Of a stretch of 64,000 bases of DNA, positions 46,189 to 54,414 are shown in pieces (the first letter of the stretch is position 1; each line of letters begins with the position of its first letter). The position numbers were made by a program, and so were the translations under genes. The stretch is from Gottschalkiaceae bacterium SANA (lineage in GTDB: Bacteria > Bacillota > Clostridia > Tissierellales > GPF-1). Below the pieces are notes generated by a model. The model was not told the DNA's origin. It made no database searches and was given only the letters and a program-made list of their open reading frames with translations. Location: contig AP028876.1 in NCBI GenBank assembly GCA_036323355.1, forward strand, positions 2,294,001 to 2,358,000. Direction: 5' to 3'.

Positions 46189-46206
46189 AACGACCCGAGG
46201 GTCGTT
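46189..46206 (-). terminator. Terminator now separated from exoA by the IS
   Basis: AACGACCC-GA-GGGTCGTT stem followed on the minus strand by TTTTTCTTTG. It faces minus-strand transcripts. Without the IS it would lie about 80 bp after exoA. Confidence 0.65.
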
Positions 46207-46284
46207 GAACCGCTCCCTGTCAAGTGGACAGTGGAAATAATAAAAACTATGGTGATGCTGATCAACAGATTGGCATCACTATTT

Positions 46285-47184
46285 TTATGCCGCCAACTCA
46301 TTTAGATAATGGCGGTATTGAAATGGCGTCATCTCATTAAGCCGTTTCTGATAACGATAGTGATTGTAGTAAGATATGTACTCATCAATCGCCTGCTCCA
46401 ATTCTTCATAGCTTTGAAATCTACGCCAATGATACGTTTCCGTTTTCAGAATAGCCCAAAATCCTTCCATCGGACCATTGTCAATGCAGCGTCCAACACG
46501 CGACATGCTTTGGGTCATGCCTGCGTCATTCAGCTTAGTTTTAAATACCTTGTTGGTGTATTGAAACCCCCTGTCGCTATGAAATAGCGGAGTAGCATCC
46601 GGATATGCCTCAACTGCGCGATCAAAGGTCTCGAATACGAGAGGGTTGTTGTTGGATTTTCCAATTACATAGGAAACAATACTCCGATCACCTAGGTCCA
46701 AAATCGCGCTCAAATAAGCCTTCTTGCCGTTTCCGTACTTGAATTCAGTCACATCGGTCAGCCATTTTTGATGAATGTTTTCAGCGTTAAAATCGCGATT
46801 CAAGAGATTCTCGGCAGTAATCTCAGGCGTGGATGGCGTGTATCTCCGTTTCTTCCGTCGACAGATCGACTTCAGGCCAGCAATCTTCATCAGCCGATAT
46901 ACGCGTTTATAGTTGACGTGCAGGTTTTCGTCATTTCGCAAATGCATAGTAACTTGCCGATAACCAGCAGCGCCATTCTTCTCCTCGTAAAACTCGATGA
47001 TCTTTCCGAGAATTTCTTCATTCTGCTTCTCATTTTCGCTTTTATCTCGTTTTAACCATTTATAGTACGAAGATCTGTATACGCCAAGAATCTCGCACAT
47101 GATCATAATTGGATAATTTCTTTCCTTGTTCAGCTCGTAGATCGCAAGGTATTTACTCTCTTGCCGCACGAGGCTCAGCGTCAC
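46285..47184 (-). CDS. IS3-family transposase OrfB (DDE)
   Basis: 299 aa. HTH_21 region (AGYRQVTMHLRNDENLHVNYKRVYRLMKIAGLKS) and the rve integrase core with catalytic residues WLTDVTEF (Asp), FHSDRGFQY (Asp) and DNGPMEGFWAILKTE (Glu). Uses a GTG start overlapping the orfA stop, with AGAAGG upstream, so re-initiation is possible as an alternative to the usual -1 frameshift. Appears intact. Confidence 0.93.
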   Translation of the reverse strand: MTLSLVRQESKYLAIYELNKERNYPIMIMCEILGVYRSSYYKWLKRDKSENEKQNEEILGKIIEFYEEKNGAAGYRQVTMHLRNDENLHVNYKRVYRLMKIAGLKSICRRKKRRYTPSTPEITAENLLNRDFNAENIHQKWLTDVTEFKYGNGKKAYLSAILDLGDRSIVSYVIGKSNNNPLVFETFDRAVEAYPDATPLFHSDRGFQYTNKVFKTKLNDAGMTQSMSRVGRCIDNGPMEGFWAILKTETYHWRRFQSYEELEQAIDEYISYYNHYRYQKRLNEMTPFQYRHYLNELAA

Positions 47185-47852
47185 CTTCTTTCTATCTCCT
47201 CCAACTTTTTTAGCAGTTCGTTCTCAATTTCAAGACGCTTGTTTTTTGCTTTCAGCAACTCAATCTCTGCTTTCATTCGTTCCGCTTCTGTAAGCTCGCT
47301 TTCTGGTTTTCGCTTGCCCCTGCGGTCTTCCAGTCCTTCCAGACCCTTTTCTTCATACTTCAAGACCCAATTTCGAACCTGCTGATAGGAAACCTCAAAC
47401 TTCTCTGATGTTTCCTTGTAATTATTATCATTGGCGATGCAATGAATCACGATTTGCACACGCTCCGCAAGCGTTGTTTTTCTTCCCTTAGTCATGATTG
47501 GATTCCCTCCACTTGATTTTATCTTCTCATGGCTATTATACTTGCAAATCCAGTCTAGGAGTTGTTTCTTTGATCGTAAACCATACTTAGAACTTATTGT
47601 CTGTAGTGATCTTCCACCCGACAAATAATCTTGAACCGCCGCTAATTTGGTCTCAGTTGAATACGAATGATTCGTGTTTGATGGAAGTAAACCTGCCACT
47701 CCAGTTGCTCTGTAAATATATATCCAATCGCGAACTGTTGATTGTGACACCGACAACTGGTCTACAATTTGCAATCTACTTTTTTCTCCACGGAGATATG
47801 CTTCAACTGCCTTGATCTTTACCTCAGCAGATACCTTGCTTTTTCTTCCCAT
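47181..47852 (-). CDS. IS3-family OrfA, multi-HTH
   Basis: 223 aa. Contains up to three successive helix-turn-helix units (residues ~7-50, 65-105, 125-170: SVSQSTVRDWIYIYRATG; SSKYGLRSKKQLLDWICKY; FEVSYQQVRNWVLKYEEKG) and a C-terminal Leu-rich coiled coil (AEIELLKAKNKRLEIENELL). This is the IS150-group type of OrfA, longer than the ~100-aa form. Binds the IS ends with OrfB. Confidence 0.92.
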   Translation of the reverse strand: MGRKSKVSAEVKIKAVEAYLRGEKSRLQIVDQLSVSQSTVRDWIYIYRATGVAGLLPSNTNHSYSTETKLAAVQDYLSGGRSLQTISSKYGLRSKKQLLDWICKYNSHEKIKSSGGNPIMTKGRKTTLAERVQIVIHCIANDNNYKETSEKFEVSYQQVRNWVLKYEEKGLEGLEDRRGKRKPESELTEAERMKAEIELLKAKNKRLEIENELLKKLEEIERR

Positions 47853-47986
47853 ACGAAAACTCCCCTTGTAAAAGACAGTTTTATTATTTCTACTGTCTCC
47901 TACAGGGGGAGCATATCACGTTTCACATTATTTTCGTATATTAAAACCATGCTTCTTCAAATTCTTATGCTAACGAATTCCAAGAA

Positions 47987-48826
47987 TTATTTTTCTGAAT
48001 TTAAATCTATTTCCAATAAAATTGGCGCGTGATCCTGTCTTGCTCCAGAATCCACCATCTCAGACTTAACAACTTTGTTTGCTAGTCGATCACTCACTAG
48101 CCAATAATCAATTCTCCAGCCTGAATTATTGATCTTACTCGTTTTCACCCTTTGCGCCCACCATGAATATGCACCAGTCACATCTCCATGAACAAGTCTG
48201 AATGTATCTGTAAAACCTTTGTTTAATAAATTTGTGAAGCCTTCTCGTTCCTCATCCGTAAAACCTGCTGACCTACGGTTATTCTGTGGATGCGCCAAAT
48301 CGATCTCTTTATGGGCTACATTATAGTCTCCTGTTGCTAAAACAGGTTTCTTTTGATCTAGGCTCTGAAGATACTCAGCATACTTCTCATCCCAAACTTG
48401 TCTTTCATTCAATCGTTTTAGCCCATCTCCGGCATTAGGCGTATATACCTGAGTGAGATAAAATTCACCAAAATCCAAAGTAATAATTCTTCCTTCTAGA
48501 TCCATTGTATCAGGAGCCTGAATCTCAGGATAAAATACTTCTGGAAGGTATTTGTCTTTATATAAAAACATCGTCCCCGCATAGCCTTTTCTAGCTGGTT
48601 CCTTAGAACTTCTCCATTGATAAGAGTATCCCTTAAAATACTCGGCTAAATGCTGCATATGCTTCTTGCTTGGCCCATTGGTTGGTAATTTGGTTTCTTG
48701 CAAAGCAATTACATCCGCATCCTTTTCCAAAATTGTATCAATTACTTTTCTTGTTAGTATCGCCCTATTTGAATCACTTGTTAAGGCCGCATTTAATGAA
48801 TCAATATTCCACGAAATGAATCTCAC
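47987..48826 (-). CDS. Exodeoxyribonuclease III / AP endonuclease
   Basis: 279 aa, ExoIII (xth) family. Motifs in order: ISWNIDSLNA, ALQETK, QVYTPNAGDGLKRL, TGDYNVAHKEIDL, IDYWLVSDRL and DHAPILLEI (catalytic Asp-His). Cuts DNA at abasic sites and degrades 3' ends in base-excision repair. Monocistronic; the IS lies between it and its probable terminator. RBS weak (AAGGAGGATTAATG-type leader). Confidence 0.94.
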   Translation of the reverse strand: MRFISWNIDSLNAALTSDSNRAILTRKVIDTILEKDADVIALQETKLPTNGPSKKHMQHLAEYFKGYSYQWRSSKEPARKGYAGTMFLYKDKYLPEVFYPEIQAPDTMDLEGRIITLDFGEFYLTQVYTPNAGDGLKRLNERQVWDEKYAEYLQSLDQKKPVLATGDYNVAHKEIDLAHPQNNRRSAGFTDEEREGFTNLLNKGFTDTFRLVHGDVTGAYSWWAQRVKTSKINNSGWRIDYWLVSDRLANKVVKSEMVDSGARQDHAPILLEIDLNSEK

Positions 48827-48952
48827 ATTAATCCTCCTTAATTGTTTAAATAATTTTCATCCAAACTTAAATTCACCTGTTTATTATACCCATAAGCTTG
48901 TAAAATATTGTATCACATATTCGCTTATATAAATTTAGGTTTCCTTACAAAA

Positions 48953-48976
48953 AAACACCCTATTTCTAGAGTGTTT
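48953..48976 (-). terminator. Terminator after persulfide dioxygenase gene
   Basis: AAACACCCTA / TAGAGTGTTT stem (9 of 10), T-run on the minus strand, 4 nt past the stop. Confidence 0.75.
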
Positions 48977-48979
48977 CCA

Positions 48980-50365
48980 TCAGTTCTCATCATCTTCAGC
49001 AACCAAAGGATATCCGAGGGACAACCAAGCTGTCATTCCCCCAATGACGTTAATGACATTTTGTGCTTTGCTGAAATTCAACATCAAACTCGCAGCAAGT
49101 AGTGACCGATTGCCAGAATTACATATAAAAGCAAGAGTTTTATTCCCTTCTAGTTGATGAAAATTATGTCTCACATCCGGAGCGGGTACGTGACTCGAAC
49201 CTTGAATATGTCCTCGATCCCATTCACTTTTCAATCGGTTATCGATAAGACGTAAACTCCCTTCCTCATATCGTTCCTTCGCTTCAGAAGCTGAAACACT
49301 TTCAAATCTCGCCGTTATAAGACCACTCGCCGCATAGGCTGGCATCCCCCCTTTAAGGAATCCCGTAACATTATCAAGTCCCACACTATATAAGGCTCGA
49401 AGTACCCTTTGCATATCCTGCCTATCTTCTAAAACAAGCAAAATCGGCTGATCCGGTGGCAAAACCCAACCCGCGAAAGTAGCAAAATTGCCTTTTAGAC
49501 TAAGGGCATATGCCCCTGGAACATGCGCCGAGGCAAATGCAAGTTGATCCCTAGTATCTACCACGATATATCCATGTTGACTACATTCCAAAAACTTTTC
49601 CGGCGAAAAAGCGACAGGCCTTTTCACTTCCGACACAGGCATAGCACCCCTTCTATTCAGTTCAGAACAGCGTGAAAAATGATCAGGTGCCTCGGGCATT
49701 TCTTTCAGGAAACTTTTGATAAAGGCTTCCTCTGGATGCTTCAGCATTGCTGTATTCTGCAGTTTCTCCGTTCCAATTGTAGATGAAAGTTTGGAAGAAA
49801 GCGCCTTTCCACACAGTGAACCCGCACCATGCGCTGGATACACTTCTATGTAGTCACCAAGTTTTTCAAGTCTTCTAAGACTCCGATATAACTTGGACGC
49901 TAGCTCTTCTTTTTTATCTGGGAACAAATCTGGTCTTCCAACGTCCCCCACTAAAAGTGTATCTCCAGTAAAGGCGACTACTGGTTCATTGCCTCTTTCA
50001 AGGTCTGTCACAAGATAAACAGTTGATTCTGGTGTATGTCCAGGCGTATCAAGCATTTTGAACAGCAATGTATCGATTTGGAATTCCTCTTCATCCTTGA
50101 CAAGGTGATGCTCAAACTCAGCATTAGCCTTAGCCGTTACATAGATCGTTGCACCGGTCAGTTGTTTAAGCTCCACATGGCCAGAAACAAAATCTGCATG
50201 CAAATGGGTTTCAATAATCCCCTTGATCGGAAGCCCCAATGACTTCGCGATGGCAATATACTGCTTCACTTCTCTTGCAGGGTCTATGACAACGCAGGCA
50301 GATTTTCCTCCAATCACATACGAACAATGTGCAAGCCCCGGTGTGTACACTTGTTTAAACTCCAT
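48980..50365 (-). CDS. CstB-like persulfide dioxygenase with tandem rhodanese domains
   Basis: 461 aa from the ATG at 50365 (AAGGAGGGAAAGCAA). Metallo-beta-lactamase domain at 1-240 with ETHLHADFVSGH, DTPGHTPEST, TGDTLLVGDVGRPDL and YPAHGAGS, the ETHE1-type mononuclear iron persulfide dioxygenase pattern. A first rhodanese fold (~270-360) has LVLEDRQD in place of the Cys loop and should be inactive. A second one (~370-455) has FICNSGNRS with the active Cys. This three-part layout matches staphylococcal CstB, which turns cellular persulfides into thiosulfate. Monocistronic, with a C-tract motif in its leader. Confidence 0.88.
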   Translation of the reverse strand: MEFKQVYTPGLAHCSYVIGGKSACVVIDPAREVKQYIAIAKSLGLPIKGIIETHLHADFVSGHVELKQLTGATIYVTAKANAEFEHHLVKDEEEFQIDTLLFKMLDTPGHTPESTVYLVTDLERGNEPVVAFTGDTLLVGDVGRPDLFPDKKEELASKLYRSLRRLEKLGDYIEVYPAHGAGSLCGKALSSKLSSTIGTEKLQNTAMLKHPEEAFIKSFLKEMPEAPDHFSRCSELNRRGAMPVSEVKRPVAFSPEKFLECSQHGYIVVDTRDQLAFASAHVPGAYALSLKGNFATFAGWVLPPDQPILLVLEDRQDMQRVLRALYSVGLDNVTGFLKGGMPAYAASGLITARFESVSASEAKERYEEGSLRLIDNRLKSEWDRGHIQGSSHVPAPDVRHNFHQLEGNKTLAFICNSGNRSLLAASLMLNFSKAQNVINVIGGMTAWLSLGYPLVAEDDEN

Positions 50366-50400
50366 TTGCTTTCCCTCCTTGGTCGCTATTAAATAAATTT

Positions 50401-50419
50401 TACCCCGTCTCACCCCTTA
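50401..50419. promoter_or_regulatory. C-tract motif upstream of persulfide dioxygenase
   Basis: TACCCCGTCTCACCCCTTA lies 36 bp before the start codon, the same place and character as ATACCCCCCACCCGTAT before the CoA-disulfide-reductase gene. Such tracts are typical of CsoR/CstR-family operators. Assignment is inference. Confidence 0.4.
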
Positions 50420-50599
50420 TCTATCATGCTTTGATATTTTTTACTACAAGTTAAATCCTGCTTTGTAATTCTTTACCCGCAAAGTCTACCAGCTTAAATA
50501 CTCTCTCCCATAAAGATTGAATCCTATATCATTAAGCCATCTGTGATTTGCACCACCAATTTTACGATCTTAAAATTCAACTTTCAAACATAACAAAAA

Positions 50600-50624
50600 G
50601 GCTGTCTCAGTTTTGAAGACAGCC
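50600..50624 (-). terminator. Terminator after DUF1846 gene
   Basis: GGCTGTCT / AGACAGCC 8-bp stem with TTTTTG following on the minus strand. Confidence 0.8.
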
Positions 50625-50648
50625 CTCATTTCACACATTAAACCATTT

Positions 50649-52154
50649 TTACTTCATATACAAATCATTGCTTGGGAACAAGGGGTCTGATGTTAAGCTG
50701 ATCCCAATTTTTCTAATTTCTGACTCGTCGCCAGGAATAAGCATGTGCGTACAGTGAAGTTCGCACCCTGACAGTTCTTCCAATGTTTCCAGAGCAACTT
50801 TAGCCGTGTGGTTCGACGTCGCACTGATGCTTAATGCAATGAGTGTTTCCTGCAAGCTCAAGGCTTCAAAGTTCTCCTTAAGACGCTTCTTCAGCGCAAT
50901 AATTGATTCAATAATACTTGGCGTCAGCAAGTAAATATTATCAGGAATCTTTGCCATATGCTTGATCGCATTCAAAATCACACTTGATGTTGCATTCATA
51001 ATTTCAGAATTCTTACCTGTAATAATGGTACCATCTTTCAACATGATCGCTGCGCCACAAGAAATGATATCCAGATTCTTGTGTTTACAGCCCTTGGCTG
51101 CCTCACGAGCAGGCGTGACCACAAGACGATCTTCTTTGGCAAGACCTAGATTATCCATAATCAGCTCAGCACGTTCAACCGTTTCTTTATCTACAAGACC
51201 TTTCATATACTCACATTCATATACGAAACATCTTCTTATTATTTCCTGATGAGATGCTCGTCTCACAACATCATCATCGATAATGCCGTAACCGACCATA
51301 TTTACACCCATGTCTGTTGGTGACTGATATACAGATTCTTCACCCGTGATTTTCTCTAGAATTCTTTTTAAAAGCGGAAAACTATCCACATCTCTGTTGT
51401 AGTTTACGGTTGTCTTATTGTATGCACCAAGATGGAAGGGATCAATAACATTGAAATCCTTTAAATCTGCTGTTGCCGATTCATAAGCAATATTCACCGG
51501 ATGATTAAGCGGCACATTCCAAACGGGGAAGGTCTCGAACTTGGCATATCCAGACTTCTTTCCTCGTAGAGAATCATGATACAACTGACTCAAACACGTA
51601 GCTAGCTTTCCGCTACCCGGACCGGGAGCCGTTACAATAACCAGTTTGTTCTCCGTTATAATATATGGGTTAGCACCATAGCCTTCTTCACTGACAACCT
51701 TATTAATATCTGTTGGATAGCCTTTTGTAAATCCATGCGTATAGGTCTTAATACCGCGACGCTCCAGCTTATTCTTAAACTGTGTGGCAGCAGGCTGTCC
51801 TTCATAACGCGTGATGACAACACCAGCCACATTCAGTCCCCATTTTTTAAAATCATCAATCAGTTTTAAACATTCCATGTCATAAGTGATACCAAAGTCA
51901 GCGCGCATTTTTTTACGCTCAATATCCCCTGCATAGATAGCGATGATAATATCTGCATCATCTTTCAGTCGGCTGAGCAACTTCACCTTTACATTGGGAT
52001 CATATCCAGGCAGAACGCGTGCCGCATGAAAATCATACATGAGTTTGCCTCCAAACTCTAAATACAACTTTCCATCATATCCTTTAACTCGTTCCAAAAT
52101 ATTTTCAAATTGCTGATTTAAGTACTTTTCATTATCAAACCCTTGTCTGTACAT
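50649..52154 (-). CDS. DUF1846 (UPF0371) family protein
   Basis: 501 aa, the family's normal length; RBS AAGGAGGACCT. Opens with [19 protein letters not shown] and contains [29 protein letters not shown], a P-loop-like glycine-rich segment, and [28 protein letters not shown]. Widespread in Firmicutes and likely nucleotide-binding, with an unknown cytoplasmic function. Monocistronic. Confidence 0.92.
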   Translation of the reverse strand: MYRQGFDNEKYLNQQFENILERVKGYDGKLYLEFGGKLMYDFHAARVLPGYDPNVKVKLLSRLKDDADIIIAIYAGDIERKKMRADFGITYDMECLKLIDDFKKWGLNVAGVVITRYEGQPAATQFKNKLERRGIKTYTHGFTKGYPTDINKVVSEEGYGANPYIITENKLVIVTAPGPGSGKLATCLSQLYHDSLRGKKSGYAKFETFPVWNVPLNHPVNIAYESATADLKDFNVIDPFHLGAYNKTTVNYNRDVDSFPLLKRILEKITGEESVYQSPTDMGVNMVGYGIIDDDVVRRASHQEIIRRCFVYECEYMKGLVDKETVERAELIMDNLGLAKEDRLVVTPAREAAKGCKHKNLDIISCGAAIMLKDGTIITGKNSEIMNATSSVILNAIKHMAKIPDNIYLLTPSIIESIIALKKRLKENFEALSLQETLIALSISATSNHTAKVALETLEELSGCELHCTHMLIPGDESEIRKIGISLTSDPLFPSNDLYMK

Positions 52155-52509
52155 AGGTCCTCCTTCTCTTACGTTTTCACCCTATCTATCTTACACAATT
52201 TCCGGTGATATGAACACCTATTTTGTTATAATGTTCAAATATTCATCGATCAGCTGTACAGCCATCTGTTTCAGCGCTAACCACGTCCCCACTTGGTCCA
52301 TGAATTCTCACATTCTACACTTGCTTTATGACATGATAAACACCATCCTCCATCTGATCTGAGACCACAAAATACACTTCGCTGAATTAAACTACTCATA
52401 TTCTTTCAAATTGAAGAGGTGAAAGTTTGTACACTAAGCAGGTTAGAGTCTAATTGCTTAGGCTTTGACGCACTACCTCTTGTTAATATGTGTGCCTTAA
52501 AGGTTCATA
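52155..52509. other. Gene-free stretch with possible gene fragment
   Basis: No complete gene. On the minus strand near 52345-52395 a stop-bounded frame reads SEVYFVVSDQMEDGVYHV..., protein-like but only about 23 codons, perhaps a gene remnant. No structured RNA recognised. Confidence 0.4.
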
Positions 52510-52518
52510 TGATATAAT
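52510..52518 (+). promoter_or_regulatory. Extended -10 promoter of AlkD-like gene
   Basis: TGATATAAT (TGnTATAAT) 38 nt before the ATG; no good -35 at 17 bp. Confidence 0.6.
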
Positions 52519-52555
52519 TTAAATGGAAACAATTTTGACTATAAGGAGGTAGAAT

Positions 52556-53194
52556 ATGGCTCATACTTTAACTAGTATTTTGAAGATCATAAATAAAGAA
52601 TCAATGAAATACGGCGATTTGAAAAAGCTTGCTAAAGAGATCAAAAAAGACCATAAGCTTGCGATAGCCTTATGGGAGACCGGTCAATACCATCCAAGAC
52701 TTTTGGCAGTCTTACTTTTAGATCGAAAGTTGATCACAGAAGAGTTTTTAGATAGAGTTTCTACTGATTTATTAAAACATAAGGAAGATGAATGGAAGTA
52801 TATAACAGATTGGCTATTTGCTAATCAATTAAACAAATCTAAAAACCTTTTAGCTATGGTTGATGGATGGATGCGATCTGAGTCTCCAATAAAACGAAAG
52901 TTATTCTGGACACATCAATATCGTCTACGATGGACTGGCAAAACAGGACATGAGAACACGGAAGAGCTTATAGCCTTTATAGAAGAGACCATCATGAATG
53001 AGATACCACCAATCCAGGAATCGATGATTATGACAGCTGGATGGATTGGCGTATACAATCTCGAATATAGAGATCTATTGGTTAAATTTGGTGAGGACAC
53101 TGGCTTGTATAAAGATTTGAAAGTGCCACCAGGGTGTACTCCGTGGTATTTGCCAGAATTTATTAGAATAGAGTCTGAGAAAAAAGGACTCTAA
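52556..53194 (+). CDS. DNA alkylation repair protein, AlkD-like
   Basis: 212 aa, RBS AAGGAGGTAGAAT. All-helical HEAT-like repeats typical of the AlkD superfamily (KKLAKEIKKDHKLAIALWETGQYHPRLLAVLLLD; DEWKYITDWLFANQL; SPIKRKLFWTHQYRLRWTGK). AlkD excises bulky or cationic alkylated bases without base flipping. Smaller than B. cereus AlkD, so a subfamily member. With the AlkZ-like protein and ExoIII, a third DNA-repair gene in the window. Confidence 0.8.
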   Translation: MAHTLTSILKIINKESMKYGDLKKLAKEIKKDHKLAIALWETGQYHPRLLAVLLLDRKLITEEFLDRVSTDLLKHKEDEWKYITDWLFANQLNKSKNLLAMVDGWMRSESPIKRKLFWTHQYRLRWTGKTGHENTEELIAFIEETIMNEIPPIQESMIMTAGWIGVYNLEYRDLLVKFGEDTGLYKDLKVPPGCTPWYLPEFIRIESEKKGL

Positions 53195-53298
53195 TTTCGT
53201 TCAATAAGGTTATAGCAAGGCAAAATTATAGAATTATATAGTCTATAACATCTTTTGCATGAGTATAAAACAACCATAAAAGAATTGATTTTCACTTG

Positions 53299-53328
53299 AC
53301 GAGTTATCCCTCTTTACGGATAACTCGT
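53299..53328 (+). terminator. Terminator after AlkD-like gene
   Basis: Perfect 11-bp stem ACGAGTTATCC / GGATAACTCGT with 8-nt loop and T-rich tail. Confidence 0.8.
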
Positions 53329-53422
53329 TCTTCATTTGCTAGCTGTTTTCCAGGTAACCAATCCAGTTCTTTGTCGTGTTTTACTTAGGCAAACAAAGCT
53401 TTATTTGCAAATTTCAGCAAAA

Positions 53423-53442
53423 AAACGACCAAATGGCCGTTT
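53423..53442 (-). terminator. Terminator after GNAT remnant
   Basis: AAACGACC / GGCCGTTT stem with T-run on the minus strand, just past the remnant's stop. One of several AACGACC-type terminators in the window. Confidence 0.65.
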
Positions 53443-53447
53443 CATGT

Positions 53448-54155
53448 CTAAAGATTGATTTCCATAGTGATTAGATCTGATGACTCACGCTCAAAACCAC
53501 TATCTCTTAAGAAACTCTCAAGCTTTATATTTTCTAGAGGAATTGTAAATGTTATTTTATGAATCCCTTGAGAAGCAGCATAATTTTTAGCAAATTCTAG
53601 GCAAGAGCAATACTTCCCATCCATCATGCTTATATGTAGCGAAAGCAGCTTCTGGAACCTTGCGCCACACACAATAAAGCTAGCATTTTCTACATTTTCA
53701 AACACCTTTCCCTCCATAGATAACCCCATTACAGTAGCAGGGTTAATTCTATAAAAAGTACGATTGCTAACAAGGTAGTTGTGGTACTCATCAGCTAAAG
53801 GAATAATTAATTCAACTGCACGTTGGGGGCTAACACGCGTAAATGTATCCTTTTTTTGACTAGGAGCAAAATCTATGAGGTTGTAGCCTCTAAAGCTTTG
53901 TGCCTTTTCTAATAAGTATCTTGCTGCAAGCCCTGCACTTACAACGTTACCAGCACCTGTATACATTGCCATGGATTTACAACCATGTTTTTTTGCTTGC
54001 ACAAAATAATTCTTGTATATTTCTTTTCCAACTCCAAGACCTTGATATTTTGGATCAACTCTTAACGTTTCCAACCAAGCGCTACCATCGTAGAGTATTG
54101 TGAATTTACCTATTCCAGCCATTTTTCCATCGATATTATCCTCCCTTTTTTTCAC
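53448..54155 (-). pseudogene. GNAT acetyltransferase, N-terminus missing
   Basis: The 235-codon frame begins in the middle of a GNAT domain: MAGIGKFTILYDGSAWLETLRVDPKYQGLGVGKEIYKNYF is the beta3-beta4-acetyl-CoA loop (QGLGVG) region. The expected first ~45-60 residues are absent. The only starts are a GTG without a ribosome site and internal ATGs. The good GGGAGG upstream serves an out-of-frame ATG. The rest looks like a second GNAT-like half. Probably a gene decayed at its 5' end by deletion or frameshift. Confidence 0.65.
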
Positions 54156-54362
54156 CTATCTTGTAAAGACTTTTTTCCCCATAGTTGAATCATTTCCTTC
54201 CTTTACTCGGTACACTTTTAATTAAGCAAAGTGAGGAATAGTCATCTTGCAAAAAGTATCTCTCGATGGGGAAAAACTACCCCTTCCAATCTACCCATCG
54301 AATCAATCTAGTTGCTTGATTGAATAACCGAGAGAAAATACAGACTCTATCAGACATAATGA

Positions 54363-54395
54363 AAGCCACTTAGCTGTTAATTGTCTAAGTGGCTT
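54363..54395 (-). terminator. Terminator after CoA-disulfide reductase gene
   Basis: Perfect 10-bp stem AAGCCACTTA / TAAGTGGCTT, 13-nt loop, T-rich tail on the minus strand. Confidence 0.75.
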
Positions 54396-54414
54396 CATCT
54401 ATTTGACTATTTTG

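Larger units (their letters stand above)
46212..47912 (-). mobile_element. IS3-family insertion sequence, about 1.7 kb
   Basis: Imperfect terminal inverted repeats of about 34 bp: the left end GCTCCCTGTCAAGTGGACAG continues into GGAAATAATAAAA, and the right end read inward is GCTCCCCCTGTAGGAGACAG continuing into AGAAATAATAAAA. If the canonical TG...CA ends are used, the limits are 46218-47904. Carries intact orfA and orfB, overlapping by 4 nt. No clear target duplication was seen. Confidence 0.88.

Noticed and set aside
46212-47912. Programmed frameshift and target-site duplication of the IS
   Set aside because: No A-rich slippery heptamer was seen at the orfA/orfB junction (GTGA overlap instead), and flanks show no clear direct repeat.
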